The notes under the pieces: model-generated | Seen by the model: the letters and a program-made list of their open reading frames with translations, nothing else | What the model was told of the DNA's origin: nothing | The model's database searches: none | Translations under genes and position numbers: made by a program | In this document: in pieces, positions 22,800 through 30,172 of the stretch | Position numbering within the stretch: position 1 is the first letter of the stretch | How the letters are laid out: each line of letters opens with the position of its first letter | NCBI RefSeq assembly: GCF_905201705.1 | Contig: NZ_CAJKOX010000038.1 | Span: 1 to 40,136, forward strand | Direction of reading: 5' to 3' | DNA: 40,136 nt | Origin: an uncultured Marvinbryantia sp. | GTDB lineage: Bacteria > Bacillota > Clostridia > Lachnospirales > Lachnospiraceae

Positions 22800-23219
22800 T
22801 CAGTCAATTACCCCGGGGGATGCCTCTGTCGCTTCCCTTTTCGCTTCCTGTTCATCGATGATACCTTTGACCACTTCATACGGGATTTCTCCATTCTCTG
22901 CCATCTCATGATGCATCTGGCAGACCGTCAGCAGGTTATCATCATCCAGCCGCTTCTCCCAGTCCGCGTTGACGGGAACAGCATGATGGACAGACAGTCC
23001 ATTATAGTTATACTGCCAGAGTGTATTATATAGTTTCCGCATACATATCTGACAGAGGTAATTATCCCGCTGTCTTATTTCGATGCTTTTGTCTGTCCAT
23101 GCCTGTGACCTCCGGAAGCGGTCCGTTTCTGTGGCAGCCGCTCTTTTCCGCATCGGTCTGCGCCCGCAGTCATACCTACTGTCGTGGATTCTGCCACAAT
23201 ACTGACACGATTTAAGCAT
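22800..23219 (-). CDS. HNH endonuclease of the packaging module
   Basis: 139 aa. It starts with a zinc ribbon (SCQYCGRIHDSRYDCGRRP), then IRQRDNYLCQICMRK and the HNH core LSVHHAVPVNADWEKRLDDD followed by NLLTVCQMHHEMAE. Cysteine pairs (CQIC, and the C/H pair in CQMHHE) bind a structural zinc; the first histidines bind metal. HNH proteins next to TerS/TerL take part in cos cleavage/packaging in HK97-type phages, which I infer here from position. Confidence 0.92.
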   Translation of the reverse strand: MLKSCQYCGRIHDSRYDCGRRPMRKRAAATETDRFRRSQAWTDKSIEIRQRDNYLCQICMRKLYNTLWQYNYNGLSVHHAVPVNADWEKRLDDDNLLTVCQMHHEMAENGEIPYEVVKGIIDEQEAKREATEASPGVID

Positions 23220-23394
23220 TTGCTACCGCTCCAGAGTCTTTTAATGCAACATCAATACCATATTCCATCTCTCCCACCGACACCAAAGAACTACCGCATT
23301 CGCTACAGACTCTGCCATCTGTATATTTTGCTTTGCTACGTGGAACTATCTGCGTAGCACGGCAATTCATGCATCTATATGAATATCCCTTCAT
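23212..23394 (-). CDS. Small zinc-ribbon protein
   Basis: 60 aa from ATG 23394, with AAAGGAG 8 bases upstream. YRCMNCRATQIV and VCSECGSSLV provide two CxxC knuckles of a rubredoxin-like zinc ribbon. It overlaps the HNH start by 8 bases. The role is unknown; it may aid the packaging module or a transcription step. An upstream extension to 23436 is open but lacks a ribosome site. Confidence 0.7.
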   Translation of the reverse strand: MKGYSYRCMNCRATQIVPRSKAKYTDGRVCSECGSSLVSVGEMEYGIDVALKDSGAVANA

Positions 23395-23423
23395 CAGTGG
23401 ATCTCCTTTCTTTATTGCATGCC

Positions 23424-23451
23424 AAAAGCGCCCCATATTTCTACAGGGCGC
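23424..23451 (-). terminator. Terminator-like hairpin before the packaging genes
   Basis: On the minus strand GCGCCC (23446-23451) pairs with GGGCGC (23428-23433), with a 12-base loop, followed by TTTT. It lies in the leader between HicB and the zinc-ribbon gene, so it may end early/HicAB transcripts or act as an attenuator of late transcription. Confidence 0.65.
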
Positions 23452-23532
23452 CAGTCAAAATAAGAAAATTATGAGGGAGGGAAGTAAAAGAAAAGAGACA
23501 GGTCTCCCTATCTCTCACTTCTTTCAGTTTAC

Positions 23533-23541
23533 ACTATAACA
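23533..23541 (-). promoter_or_regulatory. Candidate late promoter (extended -10)
   Basis: On the minus strand TGTTATAGT (23533-23541) resembles an extended -10 element; no consensus -35 is visible. It lies upstream of the packaging and morphogenesis genes, as expected for a promoter that needs the ArpU/RinA-like regulator encoded at 24282-24797. The role is an inference from position. Confidence 0.35.
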
Positions 23542-23581
23542 CAGGTTGGGTGTATCATTCCATATCATTTTACAAATTTTT

Positions 23582-23980
23582 TTATTTTGCCCCCACTTTT
23601 TCCATCAGTGCTTCCTGCAGAACCTGTGAAAAGTTGACATCCTGTCTTATGGCAATATCATTCAGCCATTGCGGAATAGTAAGTGTCTTTTTTACCGCCC
23701 TGCTATTATGCATTCTTGCATATTCCACAGTATCGCATGCAATATAATTCACGAAATCTCCGTCTGATTTCTCTACGTTTTCTGCTTTTGACGGTGCCGG
23801 AATTTCCCGTCCCTCTGACTCGTAATCATAAAGGACAAATGCCAAAACATCATTTGCCATAAACAGAGCATCCTGCAGATCATCGCCACAGGTATAACAT
23901 CCTTCCAGATCCGGAAAGAATACGGAATATCCCCCTTCTTTTTCCGGTGTAAAAATCGCCGGATATACATATTTTGCCAT
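23582..23980 (-). CDS. hicB: HicB-family antitoxin (pair 2)
   Basis: 132 aa from ATG 23980, with GGAG 8 bases upstream (the ATG at 23986 is too close). KYVYPAIFTPEKEGGYSVFF PDLEGCYTCGDDL is the typical HicB N-terminal domain; KKTLTIPQWLNDIAIRQDVN FSQVLQEAL is the ribbon-helix-helix end. Its C-terminal RHH resembles that of pair 1 (TLPNWLNVEAEKAHINVSRV), but the N-terminal domain differs much, so the two pairs are not recent copies. HicA2 is upstream. Confidence 0.93.
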   Translation of the reverse strand: MAKYVYPAIFTPEKEGGYSVFFPDLEGCYTCGDDLQDALFMANDVLAFVLYDYESEGREIPAPSKAENVEKSDGDFVNYIACDTVEYARMHNSRAVKKTLTIPQWLNDIAIRQDVNFSQVLQEALMEKVGAK

Positions 23981-24027
23981 TTTCATGACTCCTTTCTAAT
24001 GATGTCTATATATGCCAGATGCAAGGG

Positions 24028-24213
24028 CTATCTCAGCCCCGCATCCTTCAATATCCTGTTTGCTGTTCCAGTCGCTATTTCTTTGCTACCATGCCGCGGA
24101 ATCATGAAATTTTTCCCGGTGATATCACTGTGCCATTTATCGTGCTCTTTTCCATGTTCCACGAGATAACAACCATTTTTCTTTAATAGCTTAACCAACT
24201 CTGATGCTTTCAT
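24028..24213 (-). CDS. hicA: HicA-family mRNA interferase toxin (pair 2)
   Basis: 61 aa: MKASELVKLLKKNGCYLV, EHGKEHDKWHS with the catalytic His region, and MIPRHGSKEIATGTANRILK, the classic HicA layout. It is followed by HicB2. It has a GGGGGAT ribosome-site region and its own promoter at 24236-24264. It lies between the late regulator and the packaging genes, so it may be expressed in the lysogen independently of late transcription. Confidence 0.93.
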   Translation of the reverse strand: MKASELVKLLKKNGCYLVEHGKEHDKWHSDITGKNFMIPRHGSKEIATGTANRILKDAGLR

Positions 24214-24235
24214 TGTATCCCCCTTTCATGATTAT

Positions 24236-24264
24236 ATTTTAACACGTATCGGCACGTATGTCAA
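24236..24264 (-). promoter_or_regulatory. Promoter of HicAB pair 2 with a direct-repeat operator
   Basis: On the minus strand TTGACA (24259-24264) and TAAAAT (24236-24241) are separated by 17 bases, just past the stop of the late regulator gene. The spacer holds two TACGTG words (24253-24258 and 24243-24248) exactly 10 bp apart, on one DNA face, which is a good candidate HicB operator. Confidence 0.78.
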
Positions 24265-24281
24265 TCACATATTATACATAT

Positions 24282-24797
24282 TTATACGTATTTTAAGATA
24301 TTTTCTAATGCCCTGCTGTGGATTCTATGTGTCTGCGCCCACTCCTTTTCAATTTTCACGCATATCTGCTCCCAGCTCATCAGCTCCAGATACCGGTACG
24401 ACATCACTTCCCGCTCATCTGCTGTCGGCAGGCGCTCAATCGCATTCTTAATCTCCGCAAACACCCGTATCCGCTTGTAGCGCGCTTTCTGAATCTTTCT
24501 CCATAGCTTCTCCCGCTCCACCATTTCATCCGACAGATCAGCCTGTCCACCACCGCCCTTCGGCATATCCGAATACCGGATTGCACTGGCACTCTCCTGC
24601 ATCCCGACCAGTTCCGCAAGCTCTTCCTCCCAGCGCCGGACATCCTTTCGTGCTTCCCGGTACCGCCATAACCATGCCTTTACCTGCTCATTCTGCTTTT
24701 TAATTTCATCTCGGCTTATGCCACGCTCTTCTGCACACACCCTGCTGCCCAGCATTTCCCCGCCTGCTACACTACTACGTATTCTGCTGCTCTGCAC
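24282..24797 (-). CDS. ArpU/RinA-like late transcription regulator (DUF1492-type)
   Basis: About 171 aa from GTG 24797 (GGGGTGATTGCA before it); GTG 24806 is an alternative. The middle is helical (VKAWLWRYREARKDVRRWEE) and the C-terminus carries a sigma-70 region-4-like helix-turn-helix, LPTADEREVMSYRYLELMSW EQICVKIE. This architecture is that of phage late regulators DUF1492/ArpU/RinA, which activate packaging and lysis genes. The position just before HicAB and the packaging module fits a late switch. Confidence 0.8.
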   Translation of the reverse strand: MQSSRIRSSVAGGEMLGSRVCAEERGISRDEIKKQNEQVKAWLWRYREARKDVRRWEEELAELVGMQESASAIRYSDMPKGGGGQADLSDEMVEREKLWRKIQKARYKRIRVFAEIKNAIERLPTADEREVMSYRYLELMSWEQICVKIEKEWAQTHRIHSRALENILKYV

Positions 24798-25047
24798 TGC
24801 AATCACCCCATTCCCATACTATCACACCATTACGTTCAGTCTTTCGCGGCACATGTGCGTGCCGCCGCAAATACCAATAACTAAAGCATTCCCTTATCCC
24901 ATATCGGTTCACCAGAAGCGCAAAATGCGGATATATACCTGCTACTGTCCAGATCTGGCTGATTATTTTAGCCTGGTTCATCTTCCCACAGCGGTCTGTT
25001 TCCCTTCTGGCAATCCTGTATAACTTTATCTTGTCTCCTGTTCTCAT
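24775..25047 (-). CDS. Small phage protein, unknown
   Basis: 90 aa, with GGGAGGGA directly ahead of ATG 25047. The text includes TGDKIKLYRIARRETDRCGK MNQ and GIYPHFALLVNRYGIRECFS, followed by a Trp-rich C-terminus (VIVWEWGD). The PHFALL..RYG.RE..S.W pattern is reminiscent of small phage proteins adjacent to late regulators. No known function is recognised. Its 3' end overlaps the late regulator. Confidence 0.6.
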   Translation of the reverse strand: MRTGDKIKLYRIARRETDRCGKMNQAKIISQIWTVAGIYPHFALLVNRYGIRECFSYWYLRRHAHVPRKTERNGVIVWEWGDCSAEQQNT

Positions 25048-25068
25048 GTTCCCTCCCTGGCATTTCCG

Positions 25069-25293
25069 CTACCGCTTCCGGCTTCGGATCACCCTGCTGT
25101 TATCCTTGCTGCCTTTTGTCATCCGCATATAGCCGTCTCTCTTCGCATCAGATAGCTCTTTATCCTTCATGCGTCGTGCATTAACAGCTTTCGCTTCCCT
25201 GATATTCTGCTCTTTCACAGACAGGTATGCCTTGCAGGAAACGTGACAGCCAACACGGCGCTCAGAACATTTATTGCATGGATAATTAACCAT
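25069..25293 (-). CDS. Small cysteine-rich phage protein
   Basis: 74 aa with GGAGGAG upstream of ATG 25293. CNKCSERRVGCHVSCKAYLS has four cysteines and one histidine in a zinc-knuckle-like spacing; the rest is highly basic (EAKAVNARRMKDKELSDAKR). Proteins of this kind occur in the middle regions of many Firmicute prophages; the function is unknown. Confidence 0.65.
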   Translation of the reverse strand: MVNYPCNKCSERRVGCHVSCKAYLSVKEQNIREAKAVNARRMKDKELSDAKRDGYMRMTKGSKDNSRVIRSRKR

Positions 25294-25339
25294 CTCTTAC
25301 TCCTCCAGACTTCTTCTGCATAGATCTTCTGCCACTCCC

Positions 25340-25477
25340 TCACACCTCCGAATAAAATCTTGCCGCCTGCTGCACCTCTGCGCGTTCCAGTGCCTGCTCC
25401 GGCGTAATACCGTGGTCTGCGGCGTATCTGTTTACGTATTCCCGGAATGCCCGGTTGAACATGTATTCATTCTGCAT
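25340..25477 (-). CDS. Very small phage protein (45 aa)
   Basis: The reading MQNEYMFNRAFREYVNRYAA followed by DHGITPEQALERAEVQQAAR FYSEV gives 45 aa, from ATG 25477 to TGA 25340. FREYVNRY..DHGITPEQAL is a helix-turn-helix-like amphipathic pair seen in small phage proteins. It starts 9 bases after the upstream stop (TGA 25487). Too short for most ORF cut-offs. Confidence 0.55.
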   Translation of the reverse strand: MQNEYMFNRAFREYVNRYAADHGITPEQALERAEVQQAARFYSEV

Positions 25478-25486
25478 TTGTTCATC

Positions 25487-25666
25487 TCACCCTTCCTCTA
25501 ACTCGTAAAGCCCTGTATCTGTTCTTAAATACCGCGTCCCCGTCTCCTGATCCAGCAGCACCGTCCCTTCATAATCGCTCTCGATCACAATGTATTCCGG
25601 CTCCACTGGGTGCGCTCCGCCTGCAAACAGCAGAGCTGCAAGTATCAACAATATACATTTAATCAT
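25487..25666 (-). CDS. Small protein with N-terminal hydrophobic signal/anchor
   Basis: 59 aa, MIKCILLILAALLFAGGAHP followed by a polar beta-prone part (EYIVIESDYEGTVLLDQETG). Residues 4-15 are strongly hydrophobic and Cys4 or the A-G-G-A site could mark processing. The VLLDQETGTRYLR strand resembles a small extracytoplasmic fold (DUF6440-like), which is tentative. Its ATG overlaps the end of the ASCH-like gene by 8 bases. Possibly membrane-exposed in the lysogen. Confidence 0.5.
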   Translation of the reverse strand: MIKCILLILAALLFAGGAHPVEPEYIVIESDYEGTVLLDQETGTRYLRTDTGLYELEEG

Positions 25667-26258
25667 CCATCATCACCCTTTCAAATTCGATTACCCATAC
25701 CCAAGGATTTGCGTCCCAGTCGTATTTGTCCAGATCCTTCTTAGGGATGGTGGAATTCCATAGTTTTGCAAATTCTCCTCTTAATGTCGGAAGATGAAAC
25801 AATGGATCCGGCTCATCCGACGTACTTCCATAGCATCCCTCATTAGCTGCCTGCTGCCACGTGATATCCTGTAACTGCTCTACTCGCACACTCGTCACTT
25901 CCAGGAAGATTCTGGCTGCTTCTTTAGGCATGTGGATGGATGGTTTCCAGCGTCCACACCAATAATCCTCCGGCAAATCCGCTTTATACATATACCCACA
26001 CACTTTATCCGACTCTTCATCCGAGTGTAATGGTGCCCATGTTTCCCGGACATACAGATAATCACCTGCTTTGAAAGGCGACTCAATTTCAAATTGTCCA
26101 CTCATTACTTTTATACCCTCGACACTACCTTCGATGTTGCTCGGTTGTGGTTTGATCACCCGCCGCGTTACTGTCTTTCCGCCATCCAGAATCGCCTGTA
26201 CCATATCAGTGTTAAATAAGATTGGCTTTGCAACCTGCAACAATCCCGCTCTGCTCAT
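25659..26258 (-). CDS. ASCH/PUA-like phage protein
   Basis: 199 aa. KPILFNTDMVQAILDGGKTV TRRVIKPQP opens the ASCH-like fold, followed by GDYLYVRETWAP, HMPKEAARIFLEVTSVRVEQ LQDIT and the end DANPWVWVIEFERV. This set is well known in phages of both Gram types. The fold binds RNA or modified bases in other ASCH proteins; a role in reading modified DNA/RNA near the two methyltransferases is inference. It overlaps the upstream HTH gene by 4 bases. Confidence 0.85.
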   Translation of the reverse strand: MSRAGLLQVAKPILFNTDMVQAILDGGKTVTRRVIKPQPSNIEGSVEGIKVMSGQFEIESPFKAGDYLYVRETWAPLHSDEESDKVCGYMYKADLPEDYWCGRWKPSIHMPKEAARIFLEVTSVRVEQLQDITWQQAANEGCYGSTSDEPDPLFHLPTLRGEFAKLWNSTIPKKDLDKYDWDANPWVWVIEFERVMMDD

Positions 26259-26392
26259 AATGCTTCTCCCTTCTCTCTCAGCTCTAGCAGTACCCTGTGC
26301 ACATATCTCCTACTTACTCCCAGCCTGTGCGATATGTCTTTCTGGCTGACATGCTGGCGTAACATTTCGATGATTTTAGCTTTTTGGTTCAT
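26255..26392 (-). CDS. Small helix-turn-helix protein (45 aa)
   Basis: From ATG 26392 (MNQKAKIIEMLRQHVSQKDI) the 45-aa product includes SQKDISHRLGVSRRYVHRVL, a bare helix-turn-helix of the resolvase/MarR type. GGAGG lies 9 bases upstream, inside the end of the preceding gene. The longer open frame to 26491 has no ribosome site. It is probably a DNA-binding accessory regulator. Confidence 0.65.
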   Translation of the reverse strand: MNQKAKIIEMLRQHVSQKDISHRLGVSRRYVHRVLLELREKGEAL

Positions 26393-26981
26393 TCTGATCT
26401 TCCTCCCACAAATAACAATTAATCCGGCAATACTCCCCGTACCTTGGCTTAATTGTGCAGTTTCTTTTTCTCCCGCAATTATTGCAATCATTTAACATTC
26501 TGATATTCTGGCTATGGATTTTGTATCCATAGCATTCGTTTACGGTGCCAATCTCCCGGTACTGTTCCAGCTCCTCCAGCGCAGTGACAGCGGTTTTGAG
26601 CCGAAGAATGTTTTTGCAGCAATTGTCTCCATCCGCATCATTACTTGTCTCCATGAAACCATTTATAACGCTTATCCTGTGTTTGCATTCTTCGATATGA
26701 CTCTCGATCAGTTCCGTTCTCTGAATCTCATCCATCATTCTGTCTCCTTCGGTCTCCCCCACTGGGATCCACCCATTATCCAACTTGTCAGTATTACTTA
26801 CAGGTTCATCTTCCATGTGGGAGCAGATAATTTCCTGGCATTCTTTGTATGCTTCTATAAATGCTTCCGCTGTTTCGTTTGCTATTACATCCAGCCTATC
26901 GCATGGACATGAAACCATTAATTCCTTTGCTTTTTCAATTTTTTGATCAATCTCCTCCAAAATCTGCTCTAAAATATTCAT
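26376..26981 (-). CDS. Hypothetical protein with C-terminal cysteine cluster
   Basis: 201 aa, GGAGGAAGGGG before ATG 26981. The N-terminal part is helical and acidic; a NGWIPVGE word (about residue 68) resembles the start of DUF551-type domains seen in phage proteins. The C-terminus has several cysteines, DCNNCGRKRNCTIKPR and YGEYCRINCYLW, likely a zinc-binding unit. I cannot assign a function. It sits after Dam and overlaps the following HTH gene. Confidence 0.65.
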   Translation of the reverse strand: MNILEQILEEIDQKIEKAKELMVSCPCDRLDVIANETAEAFIEAYKECQEIICSHMEDEPVSNTDKLDNGWIPVGETEGDRMMDEIQRTELIESHIEECKHRISVINGFMETSNDADGDNCCKNILRLKTAVTALEELEQYREIGTVNECYGYKIHSQNIRMLNDCNNCGRKRNCTIKPRYGEYCRINCYLWEEDQNEPKS

Positions 26982-26996
26982 TCCCCTTCCTCCTGT

Positions 26997-27794
26997 TCAG
27001 ATATCAAGCCGCATCTGATGCCATTCTGGTTCAAAATTCATCCAGAGAACCTCTGTTGCCTTTTTCCTTGCTTGTGTAATACTGATTGTTTCTTCTCTAT
27101 GCCAGCCTGCCAATCTGTCATTATACAAATCATTGTCGTATCCACTCAGCAGCACCGGGCCTTTGTGAGAGATCAACACATCCAGTAATTCTTTATGAGC
27201 CCGGTCGTCCATCTCGTATCTATACTGTTTGCCGTGCCTGGTGGAAAGGACATAGGGCGGATCTGCATAGATCAGGACGTTACTGTAATCAAAACGCTCA
27301 ATTACTTCTACTGCTGCCCGGTTCTCGATCTGCACTCCCCGAAGCCGCTCTGCCGCCTGTAAAATCTTATCCGGCAATACACGCCAGTTTTGTGATGCAT
27401 AAGCTCTTTCCCGTCCTTGGATATCATTTTTCCACCCATTCTTATCTCTTGTCCGGAACCCATATCCCATATTTGATTGGATCAGGAAATTTACTGCTTT
27501 CTCGAAACTACCTTCGGGCATTTCTGCGTATGTGCTGTCATATATCTTCCTGGAATATGGCGTCCAGTAAATTTCATAGGCCAGCCGTTCTGGATCCTTC
27601 CTGACCCACTCGAACAGATTTACCGCGTTGCCATCCAAGTCATTGACTGTCTCGATGTTGGATCGTGGCTTGTTGAATAGTATCGCCCCGCTGCCGAAGA
27701 ACGGTTCGAGGTAGCTGTGGTGCTTTGGAAAAAACGATATGATCCACTCTGCCATGCTCCATTTACTTCCAGGATATTTTATTACTGCCTTCAC
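26997..27794 (-). CDS. dam: Adenine-specific DNA methyltransferase (Dam, D12 class)
   Basis: 265 aa. KYPGSKWSMAEWIISFFP and YLEPFFGSGAILF (motif I) bind AdoMet; ADPPYV at about residues 178-183 is the catalytic motif IV (DPPY). The class is N6-adenine methyltransferase D12 (Dam-like, often GATC, but the target here cannot be read). No restriction enzyme is adjacent, so it is an orphan enzyme, probably protecting phage DNA from host restriction. GTG start with GTGAGGTGAGAAA before it. Confidence 0.93.
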   Translation of the reverse strand: MKAVIKYPGSKWSMAEWIISFFPKHHSYLEPFFGSGAILFNKPRSNIETVNDLDGNAVNLFEWVRKDPERLAYEIYWTPYSRKIYDSTYAEMPEGSFEKAVNFLIQSNMGYGFRTRDKNGWKNDIQGRERAYASQNWRVLPDKILQAAERLRGVQIENRAAVEVIERFDYSNVLIYADPPYVLSTRHGKQYRYEMDDRAHKELLDVLISHKGPVLLSGYDNDLYNDRLAGWHREETISITQARKKATEVLWMNFEPEWHQMRLDI

Positions 27795-27798
27795 TTTC

Positions 27799-27867
27799 TC
27801 ACCTCACATTATCCTTCCTGCATCTCCGGCAGGTCGAACAGGGATAGCTGTGCTGCAGGCACCTCAT
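27799..27867 (-). CDS. Possible 22-aa cysteine-knuckle peptide
   Basis: ATG 27867 overlaps the stop of the cytosine methyltransferase (ATGA) and reads to TGA 27799; the encoded peptide holds CSTCRRCRKD near its end. It is translationally coupled by position and fills the only gap between the two methyltransferases, but nothing else supports expression. Confidence 0.25.
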   Translation of the reverse strand: MRCLQHSYPCSTCRRCRKDNVR

Positions 27868-29618
27868 GCAAATCGCGCCTGCGGCTCGCTGTAATCAATC
27901 CGCATATTCCCTATGCGATCCCCGATTTTTAGATACGGACAGTTCGCTTCTACAAGCTTTTCTGCCATGATCGGCACCACACTGTTCCCGATCTTTGCTA
28001 CCTGCTGGCAAACAGGGATTTTCCTGCCTGTATAATCATGGTCAAGAATGTAATCTTCCGGGAATCCCTGTCCCAACATCAGCTCGCGCGGTTTCAGCAT
28101 CCGCAGGAAAATGTCCAAGATAACATATTCGTTTTCCAACACCGTAACCAATGCGAACCTGTCTTTTGTTACAATCGTGTGCAGCGGATCATTTAAGCTC
28201 TGTCCTGTACCGCATCCATAATATTCCATGATAAATTGTGATACCCATGTGCACTTCCGGATGATCTCACTTAATTCGCCCTGCTCCTTAATGCTGTAAT
28301 CCATCCCCGCCAGCAGTTCTTCCATCGGTACCGCTAAAATATTTACCGTCCCAAAATGCCCCGTAGACGTCGTAATGGTATGTATTGGCTCTGACAGGGA
28401 TTGACCGCATCCGCTTTTGTAGAATTTAGTCAGATAGCCCATAACCAGCGCATAGCGATTACTTGTATCAAGCGTCATGATTGGCTCCGTTACCTGCTGC
28501 CCGCGGACGTCTGATTTTGCCGTTTCTGAATGATACTGGATTAGCAAAGGGCTGATCATGCAGTGCTCGTTCTTAGTGACAATCGTGCTTAACGGATCTG
28601 TCAGCGTGCGGTTCCGGTCTTTTGTAAATCCTGTTTGTCCGATCTGCATCATATAAGGTGTAATTAGACCGTGATGCCCGCCTGTAGTTATCGTCAATAT
28701 TGGATCCTTTGCATCGCTTCCAGGTGCACCATGATTGTTCCTCATCATGTAAGGTACCGCAAGCGGCGTTACCATTCCGAAACCATGTTTCTGCGTAATC
28801 GTTGGAAGCGGCTCGCCCATGCTCTGTCCGCGGAAAGTGTCTCCGCTGTGGTTTACCTGTACGATAAACGGTTCCGGGTTGTTAAATACAAATTTATCTA
28901 GCCCGTGGGCGATTCGGTTCACGGTGTTCTTTGCAAGAGGTTTCTTGCGTCCAAAAATGGATTTGCCAAAATCCCACAAATCCAGATATTTGTAAATCGG
29001 CTCCCACGGCTTCAAGCCGTTTGCGCCGCCTTTGCTGTGCGTTTTCTCCGGCCAGACGACAGGCTTTCCATCCCGCCGGAAAATTGCATACCATCGTTTT
29101 CGCGTTGTCGGTGCTCCGTAGTCTGCTGCTACCAGCTCCCGGCTGTCAAACACATACCCAAGTGATATCATTGCTGTGATAAATTTCCTGTAATCCTCTC
29201 CGGCGCGTTCTTTTATCGGGTGCCCTGCTACATCCAGCGGTCCCCACTGCTGGATTTCCTCAACGTTCTCCATGATGATGACATCGGGTTTCAATGCTTC
29301 TGCGTGCTTATGTACCGCCCACGGAAGCACGCGCTGTCCCTTTTCGCGGGGCTTTCCTCCCTTTGCCTTGGAAAACTGTGTACAGTCCGGCGATGCCCAC
29401 ATCAAAGCTACATGACATCCCTTTACGTATTTTTGCAGGTCAACCTCAAAAATATCCTCCGTCAAGTGGAGCGTGTCTGGATAATTGGTAGCATGAAGCC
29501 TTATCGCTTCCGGATCATGGTTGACTGCAATATCTACATGCCGTCCTGTGTATAACTCTATTCCGGTAGATGCTCCGCCTCCACCGGCAAATAAATCAAT
29601 GATTAATCCTTCTCTCAT
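27864..29618 (-). CDS. dcm: DNA cytosine-5 methyltransferase with six internal repeats
   Basis: 584 aa. Motif I DLFAGGGGASTGIEL (8-22), motif IV ASPDCTQFSKAKGG (75-88; catalytic Cys79 in an SPDC rather than PPCQ setting), motif VI MENVEEI (116-122), motif VIII-like TTRKRWYAIF (171-180), motif IX/X MLGQGFPEDYI (514-524) and KIGNSVVPIMAEKL (542-555). Between 250 and 495, where the target-recognition region lies, six repeats of about 33 aa occur, each with a (G/D)xxxxEP(L/I)xTI(T/V)T core (EPLPTIT, DPILTITT, DPLSTIVT, EPIMTLDT, EPIHTITT, DPLHTIVT). The repeats may form an extended DNA reader. Orphan enzyme with no adjacent nuclease. GAGGAGGG precedes the ATG. Confidence 0.93.
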   Translation of the reverse strand: MREGLIIDLFAGGGGASTGIELYTGRHVDIAVNHDPEAIRLHATNYPDTLHLTEDIFEVDLQKYVKGCHVALMWASPDCTQFSKAKGGKPREKGQRVLPWAVHKHAEALKPDVIIMENVEEIQQWGPLDVAGHPIKERAGEDYRKFITAMISLGYVFDSRELVAADYGAPTTRKRWYAIFRRDGKPVVWPEKTHSKGGANGLKPWEPIYKYLDLWDFGKSIFGRKKPLAKNTVNRIAHGLDKFVFNNPEPFIVQVNHSGDTFRGQSMGEPLPTITQKHGFGMVTPLAVPYMMRNNHGAPGSDAKDPILTITTGGHHGLITPYMMQIGQTGFTKDRNRTLTDPLSTIVTKNEHCMISPLLIQYHSETAKSDVRGQQVTEPIMTLDTSNRYALVMGYLTKFYKSGCGQSLSEPIHTITTSTGHFGTVNILAVPMEELLAGMDYSIKEQGELSEIIRKCTWVSQFIMEYYGCGTGQSLNDPLHTIVTKDRFALVTVLENEYVILDIFLRMLKPRELMLGQGFPEDYILDHDYTGRKIPVCQQVAKIGNSVVPIMAEKLVEANCPYLKIGDRIGNMRIDYSEPQARFA

Positions 29619-29682
29619 TATCTTCCCTCCTCGTCAGCCGCGCCTGCAGAAGCGCATGTTTTCTGTGTGCTCCTTTCCGGTT

Positions 29683-29946
29683 TTATTGATCAAAATGCAA
29701 CTCCATCGGCTCATGCCCGTAATATCTCCTTATCGGATTCACGGCATCTATCCACCGCACCGGGAAATCCGCCATGACCTGTAATTTGCTCGTGAGACCA
29801 TTGTCATTCAGTTCTCCCTTCGGAATATCGCGTGTCAGTTCATATGCGGTCTGGACTGATGTATGCAGCACAGCCGCGATCTGTTTCGGCGATTTACCCT
29901 GTCCGTATAATTCATGTGCAGTCCCTGCTATTAAGTTTCTGTCCAT
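29683..29946 (-). CDS. Small helix-turn-helix phage protein
   Basis: 87 aa. GQGKSPKQIAAVLHTSVQTA YELTRD is a Trp-repressor or resolvase-like helix-turn-helix; the C-terminus (RWIDAVNPIRRYYGHEPMEL) is unlike a known domain. AAAGGAAAAAG lies before the ATG, inside the upstream gene. It may be a regulator of the methyltransferase block. Confidence 0.65.
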   Translation of the reverse strand: MDRNLIAGTAHELYGQGKSPKQIAAVLHTSVQTAYELTRDIPKGELNDNGLTSKLQVMADFPVRWIDAVNPIRRYYGHEPMELHFDQ

Positions 29947-30172
29947 TACTTTCTTTTTCCTTTTCTTTCTGCAACCTTTCTATCTCATCCATGACAAGTA
30001 GCAACAGTCCCTGTACAAACTTCGTGTTCCCATGTTTTTTAGCTACCATGTCAGCTTCCTGGATTATGCTTTTCCATACCCCGTTTGAATTTACTGATTC
30101 ACGGTACTTCAGAAACAGCCGCCAGCAATCTGTTACTGTCCTGTAATATTCCTCTTTCTGTCTGCCATTCAT
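29912..30172 (-). CDS. Small helical phage protein
   Basis: 86 aa of helical character: RTVTDCWRLFLKYRESVNSN and FVQGLLLLVMDEIERLQKEK EKE. Small proteins of this type often accompany RusA in phages of Firmicutes, but the family function is unknown. Start overlaps the RusA stop by 4 bases; the end overlaps the next gene by 35 bases. Confidence 0.6.
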   Translation of the reverse strand: MNGRQKEEYYRTVTDCWRLFLKYRESVNSNGVWKSIIQEADMVAKKHGNTKFVQGLLLLVMDEIERLQKEKEKESNGQKLNSRDCT

